Of a stretch of DNA of 64,000 nt, positions 1 to 8,858 are shown in pieces. Source of the stretch: Pseudomonadota bacterium (lineage in GTDB: Bacteria; Desulfobacterota; Binatia; Binatales; Binataceae); NCBI GenBank assembly GCA_021323945.1, contig JAJPKA010000002.1, positions 290,923-354,922 of the forward strand, read 5' to 3'. Made by a program: the position numbers and the translations under genes. Within the stretch, counting starts at the first letter, position 1. Every line of letters starts with the position of its first letter. A model generated the notes under the pieces. The model searched no databases and had not been told where the DNA came from. It worked only from the letters and a program-made list of their open reading frames with translations.

Positions 1-305
1 TAGCCACCCGCATCCGCCAGCTTCGAACAGGCTTGCGTCATGCCCAGACACCGCCCTCGCCGATGCGGCGGATCATTTCGAATATCGAGATTCTCGAGGC
101 TGATGATGCTGCTGGCCGGTTCGTTGTGGCCTCTAACTTTGTGCTGTACGAAGTAGCCGCACAGGCGACTAACGAACTGCGCATTTGGCCCGGTCGGGTG
201 ACTCACCATCTGCGGCGCGTCGAAGGGCGGCTGCGGATGTCAAAAAAGATCGTGGAACTGGTAACCAGCGAGCTGCCGCAACCTAATATGGCCTTTTTGC
301 TCTAG
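1..305 (+). CDS. Aromatic-ring-hydroxylating dioxygenase beta subunit, C-terminal part
   Basis: The frame is open from the window edge, so the start is missing and about 100 C-terminal residues remain. The small beta subunit of Rieske-type ring-hydroxylating dioxygenases is structural and supports the catalytic alpha subunit that adds O2 across an aromatic ring. What is seen: an R-I-x-x-L-R-T-G-L segment, then S-P-M-R-R-I-I-S-N-I, an ASNFVLY strand, and a late RRVEGRLRMSKKIVEL stretch. This is the usual order at the end of the NTF2/SnoaL-like beta-subunit fold. The alpha subunit and reductase would be expected upstream, outside the window. A SnoaL-like protein of other function is possible but less likely. 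Confidence 0.75.
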   Translation, partial: ATRIRQLRTGLRHAQTPPSPMRRIISNIEILEADDAAGRFVVASNFVLYEVAAQATNELRIWPGRVTHHLRRVEGRLRMSKKIVELVTSELPQPNMAFLL

Positions 306-489
306 AAGCAATTGCGCGCCGGTGCAGCTGAGATTACCGACCAGTTGAATCGATCCTGCGGCCGAGATCCGTTTTGGAAATGAGGTCGTCGCGCACAACA
401 CGGGCAATGCCCCGGACCCCCTCAAATCACTTCCGAGCACGCACACACAACCGGCACAACAAAGACATCAACCTCGATTAGTCGTTTGC

Positions 490-1596
490 TCATCGGTTGC
501 GATGGTCGCGTGCCAGTCCCGGTTGCTTGGGATGCGGGTAAGGATGAGGGGTGGGGACCATTTCGCGGCGGAAAGCCTGTGCGCGTCGCATAGCCTCGCG
601 ATAGATTTCCGCGAGCTGATCTTCAGCTGCATAATCGAATGGGTCTTGCAGACGCTGCTCAATCTCACCACCACGCTCTGGTTGGTGCTCCAGATACCAT
701 CGAGTGGTGCGGCGCAGTGCTTCGTCCGGCGGAGTCGGATCACTGTAACCCAGCTGGCGCTTGATTTTGTGGCAGTCCATCAGTTTGTGATGGGGTGTTA
801 TCTCAAGGCTTACTCCGCGAGCCGGAAACGCCGCCTCGGCGGGTAAGCTGATGACCTCGAATTTGTGGTTCATCTCGTCGGCAATGATCTCGACGATCTG
901 ACGGATTGTGAACTGGACGTCATCGCCACAGTTGTAGATTTGGCCGGCAGCGGCGTCCGGGTGGTCGACCGCGAGGAGCACGGCATGGGCCAAATTGCCC
1001 GCGTATCCATGGGTCATCAGCCCCAGGCCGCCTTCCGCAAGAATTATGAAAGGCCGTTTATCCAGGGCGCGACGAATTATGCACCATTCGCGCGGCAACA
1101 ACTGATAGGGACCATAGACATAGGGATAGCGGTAAACCACGCCGTTGGGATGGGCTGCAAGGACTGCGCGTTCGGTGCTCGCGATGAGATAGGAAAATCG
1201 ATTTTCTCCCTCCTCTTGTTGCACCGTTGGAGCGGTCTCCGGAACCGGGATAGGCAACCCCGGCGGGAAATTCACCGTCGGATTGAAGTAGCCTCGATAA
1301 GCCGGCACGCCACCGATGGCGATAAACTGGCGCGTTTTGCCCGCCAAGGCCTCAGCCAGGATGCGGATCCGGCCGTAGGTCGCGATCACTACATCAAAGC
1401 TTCGGCCGTTGAGAGCTGCATCAATCGTCTCGCGGAAATGCGGATCGCCATGGATATGTTCAACATCATCGGGAATTTCGGGGATTTCGTGAGTTCCGCG
1501 ATGAAAGATCGCGACGTCGTAGCCGCGATCTCGCAACCCATTGACCAGGAAGGGTCCGCTAGGACCGGTGCCCCCCACAACCAGCGCTGTTTTCAT
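490..1596 (-). CDS. NAD-dependent epimerase/dehydratase family protein (atypical extended SDR)
   Basis: A 368-residue Rossmann-fold protein of the extended short-chain dehydrogenase family, probably cytoplasmic. The nucleotide-binding motif GGTGPSG is at residues 8-14, close to the classic GxxGxxG. The usual Y-x3-K catalytic pair is changed: around residue 137 the sequence is YLIAS, so the Lys position holds Ser. The protein may therefore not be a classic sugar-nucleotide epimerase; CSP41-like and isoflavone-reductase-like atypical SDRs are alternatives. The C-terminal 60 residues are Arg-, Pro- and His-rich. It stands alone, convergent with the dioxygenase fragment and upstream of a CoA-transferase on the same strand after an 80-base gap. 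Substrate unknown. Confidence 0.8.
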   Translation of the reverse strand: MKTALVVGGTGPSGPFLVNGLRDRGYDVAIFHRGTHEIPEIPDDVEHIHGDPHFRETIDAALNGRSFDVVIATYGRIRILAEALAGKTRQFIAIGGVPAYRGYFNPTVNFPPGLPIPVPETAPTVQQEEGENRFSYLIASTERAVLAAHPNGVVYRYPYVYGPYQLLPREWCIIRRALDKRPFIILAEGGLGLMTHGYAGNLAHAVLLAVDHPDAAAGQIYNCGDDVQFTIRQIVEIIADEMNHKFEVISLPAEAAFPARGVSLEITPHHKLMDCHKIKRQLGYSDPTPPDEALRRTTRWYLEHQPERGGEIEQRLQDPFDYAAEDQLAEIYREAMRRAQAFRREMVPTPHPYPHPKQPGLARDHRNR

Positions 1597-1676
1597 TATC
1601 CTCTCAAGAGCCTCTCAGGTTCCTCTGTTAAAAAACGTGATCTCGCACCCGGATCGATAATGTCATAGGGTGAAGC

Positions 1677-2897
1677 TTAACGAGCTCCTCGATAGAGTAC
1701 CCCTTCGCGTTCCAAGGCATCGATGCGCTCCGGCGCATATCCAAGGTACTCACTCAAGACAATCCGATTATGCTCACCCAGAATTGGCGCTTCGAGCGCG
1801 GGATGCCGTTGATATTGGGAGAATCGCAGGGGAAAACCCGGTACCTCGAATTCGCCCAAGAAGCGGTCTCTAACCGTTCGTACAATCTCATTTTCCCGCA
1901 GATGTGGATGCGCCATCGCTTGTTCCACATTGAGAACCGGCGCGTACGGCACGCGATACTCGTCCAACAGGCGAAAGATTTCATCATCGCTCGGCATCGA
2001 ATCGAACCATCGCTGGATGATGCCTGTGAGCTCTTCGAGATTGGCCATCCGATCAGCGTTGGTCCTGAAGCGCGGATCGTCTGACAGTTCGGGCTTCCCC
2101 ATTGCCTGGCACAGATAAGCGAATTGATGCTGAATGCCGGCGATGATGAGAATCGGACAACTCTTGCCTTGAAAAACTCCAAGTGGTGCCATGCCGAAGT
2201 GATGTGAGCCGCTGCGCCGGGCCAGTCTGGCACCACGGCTAAGACTGGTCATGTGAACGGTCATATCATTGTAGCTAAAGTAGCAATCGAGCAGAGAGGT
2301 TTCGACGAATTGTCCCTCGCCGGTGCGTTCGCGGTGCAGCAAGGCAGCAAGGATGGCCGCCAGCCCGTGCACGCCGGTGCTGATGTCCCCGACTCCCACC
2401 TGAGGCAGTACCGGAAGTCCCTCAGGCTCACCAATCATGCTGAGGACGCCGGAATATGCCGAGCCGATAAAATCATAGCCGGGCCGAGTGGCCAGCGGTC
2501 CTTTTTGGCCGAAGGTCGAAATCGAACACATTATGATCTTTGGATTGAGTTCTTTTACCACCTCATAACTGAATCCCATGCGCCCGATCACGCCGGGAGC
2601 GAAATTTTCTATCAGTACGTCGAATTTCGGGATAAGCTCCTTGAGGATGGCAACGGCAGCCGGATGCTTGACATCGAGGCAGAGGCTCTTTTTGCCGCGA
2701 TTCTGCTGCACGTAATAACCGCTGCGGCCGTCGTGTATGTACGGTACTTGGCGCGATATGTCGCCGCTCGGCGCAATCTCCACTTTCACTACCTCGGCAC
2801 CCAGTTCTGCCATGTAGCGAGACGTCGTTGGTCCCGCCAGGACCTGTGTGAAGTCGAGGACCTTATAACCCTCCAGCATTGGCTTTCCCGTGGGCAT
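1677..2897 (-). CDS. CaiB/BaiF family III CoA-transferase
   Basis: A 406-residue cytoplasmic enzyme that moves CoA between a CoA thioester and a free carboxylic acid. The N-terminus KVLDFTQVLAGP, the NRGKKSLCLD segment and RPGYDF around residue 142 (with the conserved Asp expected to be catalytic) are typical of the family, as is the length. The start is the ATG at 2897 because a strong AAGGAGG lies 8 bases before it; 48 more codons are open upstream but lack family similarity. It is divergent from the pterin dehydratase gene, with a perfect palindrome between them. The substrate cannot be read from sequence; formyl-CoA, carnitine, succinyl-aromatic or terpenoid acids are all possible. Confidence 0.88.
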   Translation of the reverse strand: MPTGKPMLEGYKVLDFTQVLAGPTTSRYMAELGAEVVKVEIAPSGDISRQVPYIHDGRSGYYVQQNRGKKSLCLDVKHPAAVAILKELIPKFDVLIENFAPGVIGRMGFSYEVVKELNPKIIMCSISTFGQKGPLATRPGYDFIGSAYSGVLSMIGEPEGLPVLPQVGVGDISTGVHGLAAILAALLHRERTGEGQFVETSLLDCYFSYNDMTVHMTSLSRGARLARRSGSHHFGMAPLGVFQGKSCPILIIAGIQHQFAYLCQAMGKPELSDDPRFRTNADRMANLEELTGIIQRWFDSMPSDDEIFRLLDEYRVPYAPVLNVEQAMAHPHLRENEIVRTVRDRFLGEFEVPGFPLRFSQYQRHPALEAPILGEHNRIVLSEYLGYAPERIDALEREGVLYRGAR

Positions 2898-2970
2898 CGA
2901 TGGCGCCTCCTTCGCGCCGCAACAAATTGCATTGCTGGTCCGAGAACGCAAGCGGAGCGACGAACTTTGT

Positions 2971-2982
2971 AAGGGTACCCTT
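2971..2982. promoter_or_regulatory. Perfect 12-bp palindrome, candidate operator
   Basis: AAGGGTACCCTT lies about 75 bases upstream of the CoA-transferase start and 65 bases upstream of the pterin dehydratase start, in the divergent intergenic region. A dimeric regulator controlling one or both genes is plausible. No regulator gene is adjacent, and chance occurrence cannot be excluded. Confidence 0.3.
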
Positions 2983-3046
2983 TCGAGCAAGCATGTTTTA
3001 AGATGAGTTCGCCAATAGGAGTTGGCAATGCTGCAGGACAACTAAA

Positions 3047-3403
3047 ATGACTGCGTTAACCAGTGAAAAATGCACCGCCTGCCGCCGCGACTCTCCGCGA
3101 GTAACGGAGGCCGAGGTCCAGGAGCTAAAGCCGCAAATTCCCGAATGGACCCTCACTGAGGTGAACGGGGTCCCGCGCCTGGAAAGGGTTTTCCGCTTCA
3201 GCAATTTCGAACAGGCTTTGAAGTTCACCAATCTGGTGGGTGAGCTGGCCGAGCAGGAGGGCCATCATCCTGCAATCCTCACGGAATGGGGCAAAGTGAC
3301 CATTTCGCTTTGGACGCACAAGATCCGAGGCTTGCATCGAAACGACTTCGTAATGGCGGCAAAAATCGATGCTCTGGCTCGCTCGGAATCGAGTTCGCGA
3401 TAG
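3047..3403 (+). CDS. phhB: 4a-hydroxytetrahydrobiopterin dehydratase (PCD/DCoH)
   Basis: A 118-residue protein that dehydrates pterin-4a-carbinolamine, regenerating the pterin cofactor after aromatic amino acid hydroxylation. The family signature is complete: E-G-H-H-P (His73, His74), a Trp 7-8 residues later, T-H (His91) and a downstream Asp100. A CxxC pair (residues 9-12) near the N-terminus is common in short bacterial homologues. No phenylalanine hydroxylase gene is in the window, so the partner is unlinked or the protein has another role, such as in molybdopterin metabolism or as a moonlighting dimerisation factor. Start by ATG; only a weak GGAC-type ribosome site precedes it. Confidence 0.92.
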   Translation: MTALTSEKCTACRRDSPRVTEAEVQELKPQIPEWTLTEVNGVPRLERVFRFSNFEQALKFTNLVGELAEQEGHHPAILTEWGKVTISLWTHKIRGLHRNDFVMAAKIDALARSESSSR

Positions 3404-3476
3404 TCCTTGCGCGGGAGTTGATTGGCTGGAGTTATGGCTAACAGCGGGAGGCCGTCGATTTTGGCGGAGTCAGACC

Positions 3477-4412
3477 GTGGCGCTTGATCCACAGATGAAG
3501 TCAGTACTTGATGCAATGGCAGCCGCAAATAACCCTGCATTCCACACTCTGACACCAGCGGAAGCGCGGCGCATTGCCGCGGCTCGGCCTCAGCCAGCCC
3601 AGCCTGAGCCCGTGGCCAAAGTTGAAGACCGCAACATTCCATCGTCTGACACGGAGATCCCTGTTCGCTTATACACGCCCGCGGGCGTTGCGCCGTTCGG
3701 CGCGCTCGTCTACTTTCACGGTGGCGGCTGGGTATTGGGCGATATCCAGATGACCGACCAGCCATGTCGACTACTGGCCAATGCGTCGGGCTGCATGGTG
3801 ATCTCGGTCGGCTATCGGCTGGCACCGGAACACAAATTTCCTGCCGCGCCGGAAGATTGTTATGCGGCGACTAAATGGGTCTACGACAACGCGGCATCGC
3901 TTGACATCGATCCGATGCGGATTGCTGTTGGCGGCACCAGCGCGGGGGCGACACTGGCCGCGGCGGTAACACTCATGGCGCGCGACCGAGGAGGGCCGTC
4001 TATCGCCTACCAATTGTTGATTTATCCTGCAACTACTTCAGAGTTGACTACTGCGTCCCATACTCAGTTCGCCAAAGATGGTTACTACATTCTGTCGCGT
4101 GCTGATATGGAATGGTTCTGGAACCACTACTTGGCCAAAGCTGAAGACCGGACCAACCCTTATGCGTGTCCGGCCTACGCCAAAAGCTTGGCCGGGTTGC
4201 CACCCGCCTTCGTGATTACAGCCGAATACGATCCGCTCCGCGATGAGGGCGAAGCCTATGCTGCCCGTTTAAGCACCGAAGGCGTGTCCACTATCCTGAA
4301 GCGTTACGAGGGGGTTACTCATGGATTCTTCGGTATGCCCGGTCTCTTGGAGAAGGCCAAGGTGGCGATTCAGGACGCGGCTATGGCCTTGCGCAGCGCT
4401 ATAGGGACGTGA
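3477..4412 (+). CDS. Alpha/beta hydrolase, hormone-sensitive-lipase type esterase
   Basis: A 311-residue HSL-family (family IV) esterase that hydrolyses short- to medium-chain acyl esters. The oxyanion-hole motif HGGGW is at residues 81-85, the nucleophile elbow GTSAG at 153-157 (Ser155), the acid Asp252 in EYDPLRDEG and His282 in GVTHGF, so the triad is complete. No signal peptide is seen. The start is GTG at 3477 because GCGGAG lies 7 bases before it and the N-terminus then matches family length; the frame stays open further upstream, overlapping the dehydratase gene. It may be co-transcribed with phhB (gap 73 bases). Natural substrate unknown. Confidence 0.88.
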   Translation: MALDPQMKSVLDAMAAANNPAFHTLTPAEARRIAAARPQPAQPEPVAKVEDRNIPSSDTEIPVRLYTPAGVAPFGALVYFHGGGWVLGDIQMTDQPCRLLANASGCMVISVGYRLAPEHKFPAAPEDCYAATKWVYDNAASLDIDPMRIAVGGTSAGATLAAAVTLMARDRGGPSIAYQLLIYPATTSELTTASHTQFAKDGYYILSRADMEWFWNHYLAKAEDRTNPYACPAYAKSLAGLPPAFVITAEYDPLRDEGEAYAARLSTEGVSTILKRYEGVTHGFFGMPGLLEKAKVAIQDAAMALRSAIGT

Positions 4413-4620
4413 GTCAGGCCTACAGGGTGTGCAACCGAAGGTCTTCGTCCGCATGCGACGGCAGTAGGATCAAGTTGCCGCGGCGGAGGATTGCCTCGCC
4501 CAAGAGTCAAGTCGACTGAACTGACTACCAGCGGAACCAGAATTCCACTTGGGGGCGCAGCCCAGGCGATTGAGTCGCCAGCCAGCATGACCGGGCTGCA
4601 CGGACGAATTTGGGAGGGGT

Positions 4621-5049
4621 TTAGGATTCGGCCTTGCTTAGGCGGCGAGCAGATTCATCCTGAACATAACCGCCCAGGTCGCGCCAATCCTGCGGCGTCG
4701 AGACTGAGTGATAACGTCCAGTGACGGGATGGGGCAGGTGGTGATCATCGACCACCATCGTGCGTGCGTCGATCGCTTTGGCGGCCTCGAGGAGTTGCGA
4801 ATCGGGTCGCCATTGTTCGTCAGCGTTGTTGCGTACCATCGTCGCGATGAAATCATAACGATGCCAGTACACCGAGCGGCTGGAAGCTCCAGCTGGATCG
4901 TTCGACAGGCCCTCATATAGCCACTTTTCATTATACCGGATGCCGAATTCTTCGCGTTCTACCGGATCATTCAAGCTGCCTTCCACGGCGTGCGGTGTAC
5001 CCAGCAGGGCAACAATACTATTACGGGTCACAGGTTGTTGAGCGCTCAA
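4621..5049 (-). CDS. Unrecognised protein at the end of the nuo cluster
   Basis: About 142 residues, not recognised. It begins 10 bases after the NuoEF stop, so it is probably the last gene of the complex I operon. The likely start is TTG at 5049, since GAGG sits 8 bases before it; another TTG at 5070 overlaps the NuoEF stop. The protein is soluble, rich in Asp, Glu, Arg and His, and carries ARTMVVDDHHLPHPV and a C-terminal STPQDWRDLGGYVQDE segment. No Cys cluster, membrane segment or signal peptide is visible. A role in assembly or regulation of the Nuo module is a guess from position only. Confidence 0.6.
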   Translation of the reverse strand: MSAQQPVTRNSIVALLGTPHAVEGSLNDPVEREEFGIRYNEKWLYEGLSNDPAGASSRSVYWHRYDFIATMVRNNADEQWRPDSQLLEAAKAIDARTMVVDDHHLPHPVTGRYHSVSTPQDWRDLGGYVQDESARRLSKAES

Positions 5050-5059
5050 GTTGCCAGCC

Positions 5060-6850
5060 TCACACCTCAAAGCTTTCCGGGAACGGACATTTGCCAGCCG
5101 CGATGTGGGCCTCGAAATCATCGCGGAACTGAGTGAGAAACGCACGCGCCGACCAGGAAGCGCCGTCGGCCAATGCGCAGATGCATTTGCCGTCCATAAA
5201 ATTGCAGCAATCAGCCAGGACTTCCAAATCGCGCGCAACTCCCTCGCCGGCCTCAATTCGTCGCAGCGTGTGGTAGATCCAACCCGTTCCTTCGCGACAT
5301 TGCGTGCATTGACCACAGGATTCGTGGTCAAAGAAACGCGCGGCGACAAGTGCGACGCGAACAATACATGTGCGATCGTCCATCACGATTGCACCGGCAG
5401 TGCCGAGCAAGGAGTTGACAGAGCGCAGCGATTCATGGTCAACGGCCACGTCGATCTGATCGCCGCGGATGACCGGCATCGAAATGCCGCCGGGAATCAC
5501 CGCCTTGACGGTGCGACCCTCCTCGAGGCCGCCAGCATATTTATAGATGAGGTCACGGAGGCTGACGCCGAGCCGTAGTTCAAAAATCCCCGGGCGCTTG
5601 ACATGGCCACTGACGCCGAACAAGGCGTGGCCGGAGCTGTTTTTTGCACCTTCGGCTTTGAACCAGTCTGCGCCGTTCAAGATGATCGAGGGCACGTGCG
5701 ATACGGTTTCACAATTGTCGACCGTGGTCGGCCGATTCCACAAGCCGCGGGTGGCAGGGAAGGGTGGGCGCTTGCGAGGTTGGCCCTTCTTACCTTCCAT
5801 CGACTCGAGCATGCCGCTCTCTTCGCCGCAAATGTAAGCGCCGGCGCCGCGCTGAATATGGATGTCGAAGCGGCGATTGAATCCGAGTGCTCTCTCTCCC
5901 AGTATACCTGCTTCGTAGCATTCCTCGATTGCCTTGCGTACCAACTCATAGGCTTCGACGTATTCGCCGCGGATATAGATGAAGGCCGCCGACGCTTCAA
6001 TCGCCATTGAGCTGATCATGATCCCTTCAAGGAAGAGATGCGGATTGCGCTCCATGATTTGGCGATCCTTGAAGGTGCCGGGTTCGCTCTCATCGGCATT
6101 AACCGCCAGATAGCGAGGACCACCGTCGGGCGGCGGCATGAAGCTCCATTTCATGCCTGTGACAAAGCCGGCGCCGCCCCGTCCGCGTAGGCCCGAATCG
6201 CGCACCAGCGCCACGATCTCTTTGGGCGACATCTGACTTGCCTTGACAATGGCTTGATAACCACCGTTGCGCTTGTAGTCTTCGAGCGTAAGCCATTTCT
6301 CGCCGTCGGGGGGAAGTAGATAGCCGTTGACCCCGGGCGGCACCGTCGAGATCATCGGCCCTGGCCGCCGAGCCGAGAGGGCTTTTTCGGGCGTATCCAG
6401 AATGGTGGCAAGATAATCGGTCGTTACATTCTCGAGATATGGATTGAGATTAACCTGAACGACCGGGGCTGTTGCACATGAGCCGAGGCATTCCACCTCT
6501 TGAATGGCAAAGCGCCCATCTGAGGTCGCAGTGCCAGCTTTGATGCCAAGGCGCCGCTCCAAGTCGCGAACGATGGCGCGCGCGCCGCGGAGACAGCAGG
6601 GCAGGTTGGTGCAGACTTGAAAGATCGCCCGAGCTCGCGGTTGATTGAATAGCGAATAAAACGATGCCACCTCGGCCACTTCGCCGGAGCGCATCCCGAA
6701 GAACTGGCCGATTTCCGCAAAGGTTTCGCGGTCGAAGCGTCCTCGTTCTCGGAGCGCGAGATGAAGCGCCCCCAGCAGTGCGCCTCGAGCCTGAGGAAAA
6801 TACGAAATTTCTTTGCGGATTTGCTCGTGTGTATCAGCAGACAAAATCAT
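5060..6850 (-). CDS. nuoEF: NADH-quinone oxidoreductase NuoE-NuoF fusion
   Basis: A 596-residue fusion of the two complex I subunits that accept electrons from NADH. Residues 1-165 are NuoE: Cys80, Cys85, Cys121 and Cys125 bind the N1a [2Fe-2S] cluster. Residues 180-596 are NuoF: the FMN/NADH loop GRGGAGF (223-229), a GEESGMLESMEGKKG loop, and the N3 [4Fe-4S] ligands Cys512, Cys515, Cys518 and Cys558. All key residues are present. The ATG at 6850 is preferred because the NuoE homology starts there and GAGGA lies upstream; the earlier in-frame start is only TTG. It lies 132 bases downstream of nuoD. A related NAD-linked hydrogenase or formate dehydrogenase subunit is less likely, given nuoB, C, D, I and G alongside. 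Confidence 0.93.
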   Translation of the reverse strand: MILSADTHEQIRKEISYFPQARGALLGALHLALRERGRFDRETFAEIGQFFGMRSGEVAEVASFYSLFNQPRARAIFQVCTNLPCCLRGARAIVRDLERRLGIKAGTATSDGRFAIQEVECLGSCATAPVVQVNLNPYLENVTTDYLATILDTPEKALSARRPGPMISTVPPGVNGYLLPPDGEKWLTLEDYKRNGGYQAIVKASQMSPKEIVALVRDSGLRGRGGAGFVTGMKWSFMPPPDGGPRYLAVNADESEPGTFKDRQIMERNPHLFLEGIMISSMAIEASAAFIYIRGEYVEAYELVRKAIEECYEAGILGERALGFNRRFDIHIQRGAGAYICGEESGMLESMEGKKGQPRKRPPFPATRGLWNRPTTVDNCETVSHVPSIILNGADWFKAEGAKNSSGHALFGVSGHVKRPGIFELRLGVSLRDLIYKYAGGLEEGRTVKAVIPGGISMPVIRGDQIDVAVDHESLRSVNSLLGTAGAIVMDDRTCIVRVALVAARFFDHESCGQCTQCREGTGWIYHTLRRIEAGEGVARDLEVLADCCNFMDGKCICALADGASWSARAFLTQFRDDFEAHIAAGKCPFPESFEV

Positions 6851-6982
6851 ACCGCTGGCAGTCCTCTTTGTTCCTCTCAAACAAGGTCCGTCTGCGCTGA
6901 TCAAAAGATCAGCAGTTTCGAGTCCCAGATCGGGCTCGACGGGCCCGGCAGGCTGGCGGGTTCTCCAAGATACTGCGATCTA

Positions 6983-8230
6983 CTATCGGTCAGTCTCACC
7001 GCCAATCATGTTAATCATGCCAAAGGTCGGTACAACGTCGGCGAGCTGACCACCTTTCAGCATCAAGTTCATGGGAGAAATGTTGGAAAAGCTGGGCGAG
7101 CGGCAGCGACACTTCCATGGTCTACCGCTGCCGTCGCTCACCAAATAGAAGCCTAACTCTCCGTTAGCTGCTTCGACCGCTTGATAAATCTCCCCTGGTG
7201 GGGGATATCCGCCTTCGGTGACCAGTTTGAACTGATCAATGAGCTCTTCCATTTGGGTGTACACACGGCGCTTCGCTGGCCACCGAACTCGCGGGTCATC
7301 CGAATCCACGGGCCCGTCCGGCATTCGTTCAAGACATTGAAGAATCAGGCGGCGGCTCTGGCGGATTTCCTCCAGCCGCACCAGATATCGATCAAAGTTG
7401 TCACTGTGCTCACCGACTGGAACGTCGAAATCAAGGTCCCCGTATACGAGATAGGGCTGCACACGCCGCACGTCATAGGGTATGCCCCCGGCACGAAGAA
7501 TCGGCCCTGTGACACCCCAGGCGATCAAGTCCTGCGCTGGCAGGCGTCCTGTACCTTCCATCCGCTCGCGAAAAATCGGGTTTTCAGTCAGGAGCTTGTC
7601 CGCATCTTCTACCAGTTTAAGTGCACGATCGAGCCGGGGAATCGCGAACTCCTTGAATCCTTCGGGCATGTCCGCGCATAGACCGCCGATGCGTGTAAAA
7701 TTTGTGGTTACCCGCGCTCCGCACAGCGCGTCGGTCAGATCGAGTAGCAGTTCTCGCCCCTCCAGCAAGTATAGCATCGGGGTAAAAGCCGCCAGCTCCA
7801 TCGCGGAAGAGCCAATCGCCAGCATGTGATCGACCATCCGGGAGATCTCGCCACCGACTACCCGTAGAAACTGGCATCGCGGTGGGGTTTGAATATCAAA
7901 AAGCTTTTCCACCGCGAGGCAGTATCCCACGTTATTCAGCATTGGGGAGCTATAGTTCAGCCGGTCGGTATAGGGGATATTTTGATAGTAAAGCCCCGTC
8001 TCGCACTCTTTCTCGAAACCCCGATGCAGATATCCAACCTGCACGTCAGCGTCAACAATCCGCTCACCATCGAGGTCAAGCACAATCCGCACGGTCCCGT
8101 GCGTAGCGGGATGTGACGGACCGAACTGGATCCGCATCGGTTCGGTGTGAAGATCGCCCTCGAAACCGTGCAGCCGCCGGTTAGCGCCATCAATGGGGGC
8201 GACGAGGTTCTTTAGCTCCTGGTCCGACAT
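6983..8230 (-). CDS. nuoD: NADH-quinone oxidoreductase subunit D
   Basis: A 415-residue 49-kDa-type subunit that lines the quinone-binding pocket of complex I. The quinone-site His is in GPSHPATHG and the quinone-site Tyr in VGYLHRGFEK; both are retained, so a quinone-reducing enzyme is implied rather than a hydrogenase (the four Ni-binding Cys of hydrogenases are absent). The C-terminus GELGFYLVSDGSGRP...MIGGETDR is typical. The chosen ATG overlaps the end of nuoC by about 40 bases; no good ribosome site is seen, so translational coupling is possible. NuoC and NuoD are separate here, not fused. Confidence 0.93.
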   Translation of the reverse strand: MSDQELKNLVAPIDGANRRLHGFEGDLHTEPMRIQFGPSHPATHGTVRIVLDLDGERIVDADVQVGYLHRGFEKECETGLYYQNIPYTDRLNYSSPMLNNVGYCLAVEKLFDIQTPPRCQFLRVVGGEISRMVDHMLAIGSSAMELAAFTPMLYLLEGRELLLDLTDALCGARVTTNFTRIGGLCADMPEGFKEFAIPRLDRALKLVEDADKLLTENPIFRERMEGTGRLPAQDLIAWGVTGPILRAGGIPYDVRRVQPYLVYGDLDFDVPVGEHSDNFDRYLVRLEEIRQSRRLILQCLERMPDGPVDSDDPRVRWPAKRRVYTQMEELIDQFKLVTEGGYPPPGEIYQAVEAANGELGFYLVSDGSGRPWKCRCRSPSFSNISPMNLMLKGGQLADVVPTFGMINMIGGETDR

Positions 8231-8858
8231 AAGGCTGAATTGGTTGTTCGTCAAACTTTCCGTAGTCCTTGCGCAAAGGATGTCCAACGAATTCTTCGTT
8301 CAGATATATACGACGAAGATCAGGATGTCCGATGAACCGGATACCATATAAATCGTAGGTTTCTCGTTCGAGCCAATTGGCGCCAGGCCACACCGGTGTC
8401 AGACTCGCTATGGTCGGGTCGTCTTCGGGAACGCGACATTTGATGCGTAACCGATGGAAACGGGTGGTGGATGTCAGGTGATAAACAATCGCAAACCGCG
8501 GATGAGGGCCTCGCGGCGGCAATACCAGTTCATGGCGCCGAGCAGGATGACGGCGAAGCACTGGTCGCTCCTGGTCCCAGATTTCGCGCGGTCTCTCAAA
8601 ATCGTCTGGCTGGCCCAGGTAATCGATGGCGGTAACGTCCAGCAGCAGGTCGAAAGCCAACTCAACATCGTCTCGTAGCTTCTGACAGACCTCGAGAATT
8701 CTCTCGCGCGCAACGTGAATCCGATCGTCACCTCGAAAACAACGGTGTTCCAGGATAAGCTCGCCGAGGACCTGACGCACGCGCACCATCATTGGTGAAA
8801 GCGGCTGTCCGGACGATCGGTCCGCCTCTGAGGAGGCCTGGGATTTGTCAACGCTCAT
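8190..8858 (-). CDS. nuoC: NADH-quinone oxidoreductase subunit C
   Basis: A 222-residue 30-kDa-type subunit of the complex I peripheral arm that packs against NuoD. The signature ERETYDLYGIRFIGHPDLRR near residues 163-182 is clear and is followed by the conserved LRKDY. The N-terminal 25 residues are polar and unrelated to the family core. The gene starts inside the end of nuoI (11-base overlap) and ends inside nuoD, so nuoI-nuoC-nuoD are tightly coupled. Confidence 0.93.
   Translation of the reverse strand: MSVDKSQASSEADRSSGQPLSPMMVRVRQVLGELILEHRCFRGDDRIHVARERILEVCQKLRDDVELAFDLLLDVTAIDYLGQPDDFERPREIWDQERPVLRRHPARRHELVLPPRGPHPRFAIVYHLTSTTRFHRLRIKCRVPEDDPTIASLTPVWPGANWLERETYDLYGIRFIGHPDLRRIYLNEEFVGHPLRKDYGKFDEQPIQPYVGPGAKEPRRPH

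Noticed and set aside
865..1668. 267-codon plus-strand open frame opposite the epimerase gene
   Set aside because: Antisense shadow of a well-supported minus-strand gene, with no recognisable domain.
7181..7681. 166-codon plus-strand frame inside nuoD
   Set aside because: Antisense to conserved nuoD, with no domain or ribosome site.
6983..8230. NuoD-like protein as a [NiFe]-hydrogenase large subunit
   Set aside because: The nickel-binding CxxC pairs are absent and the quinone-site His and Tyr are kept.
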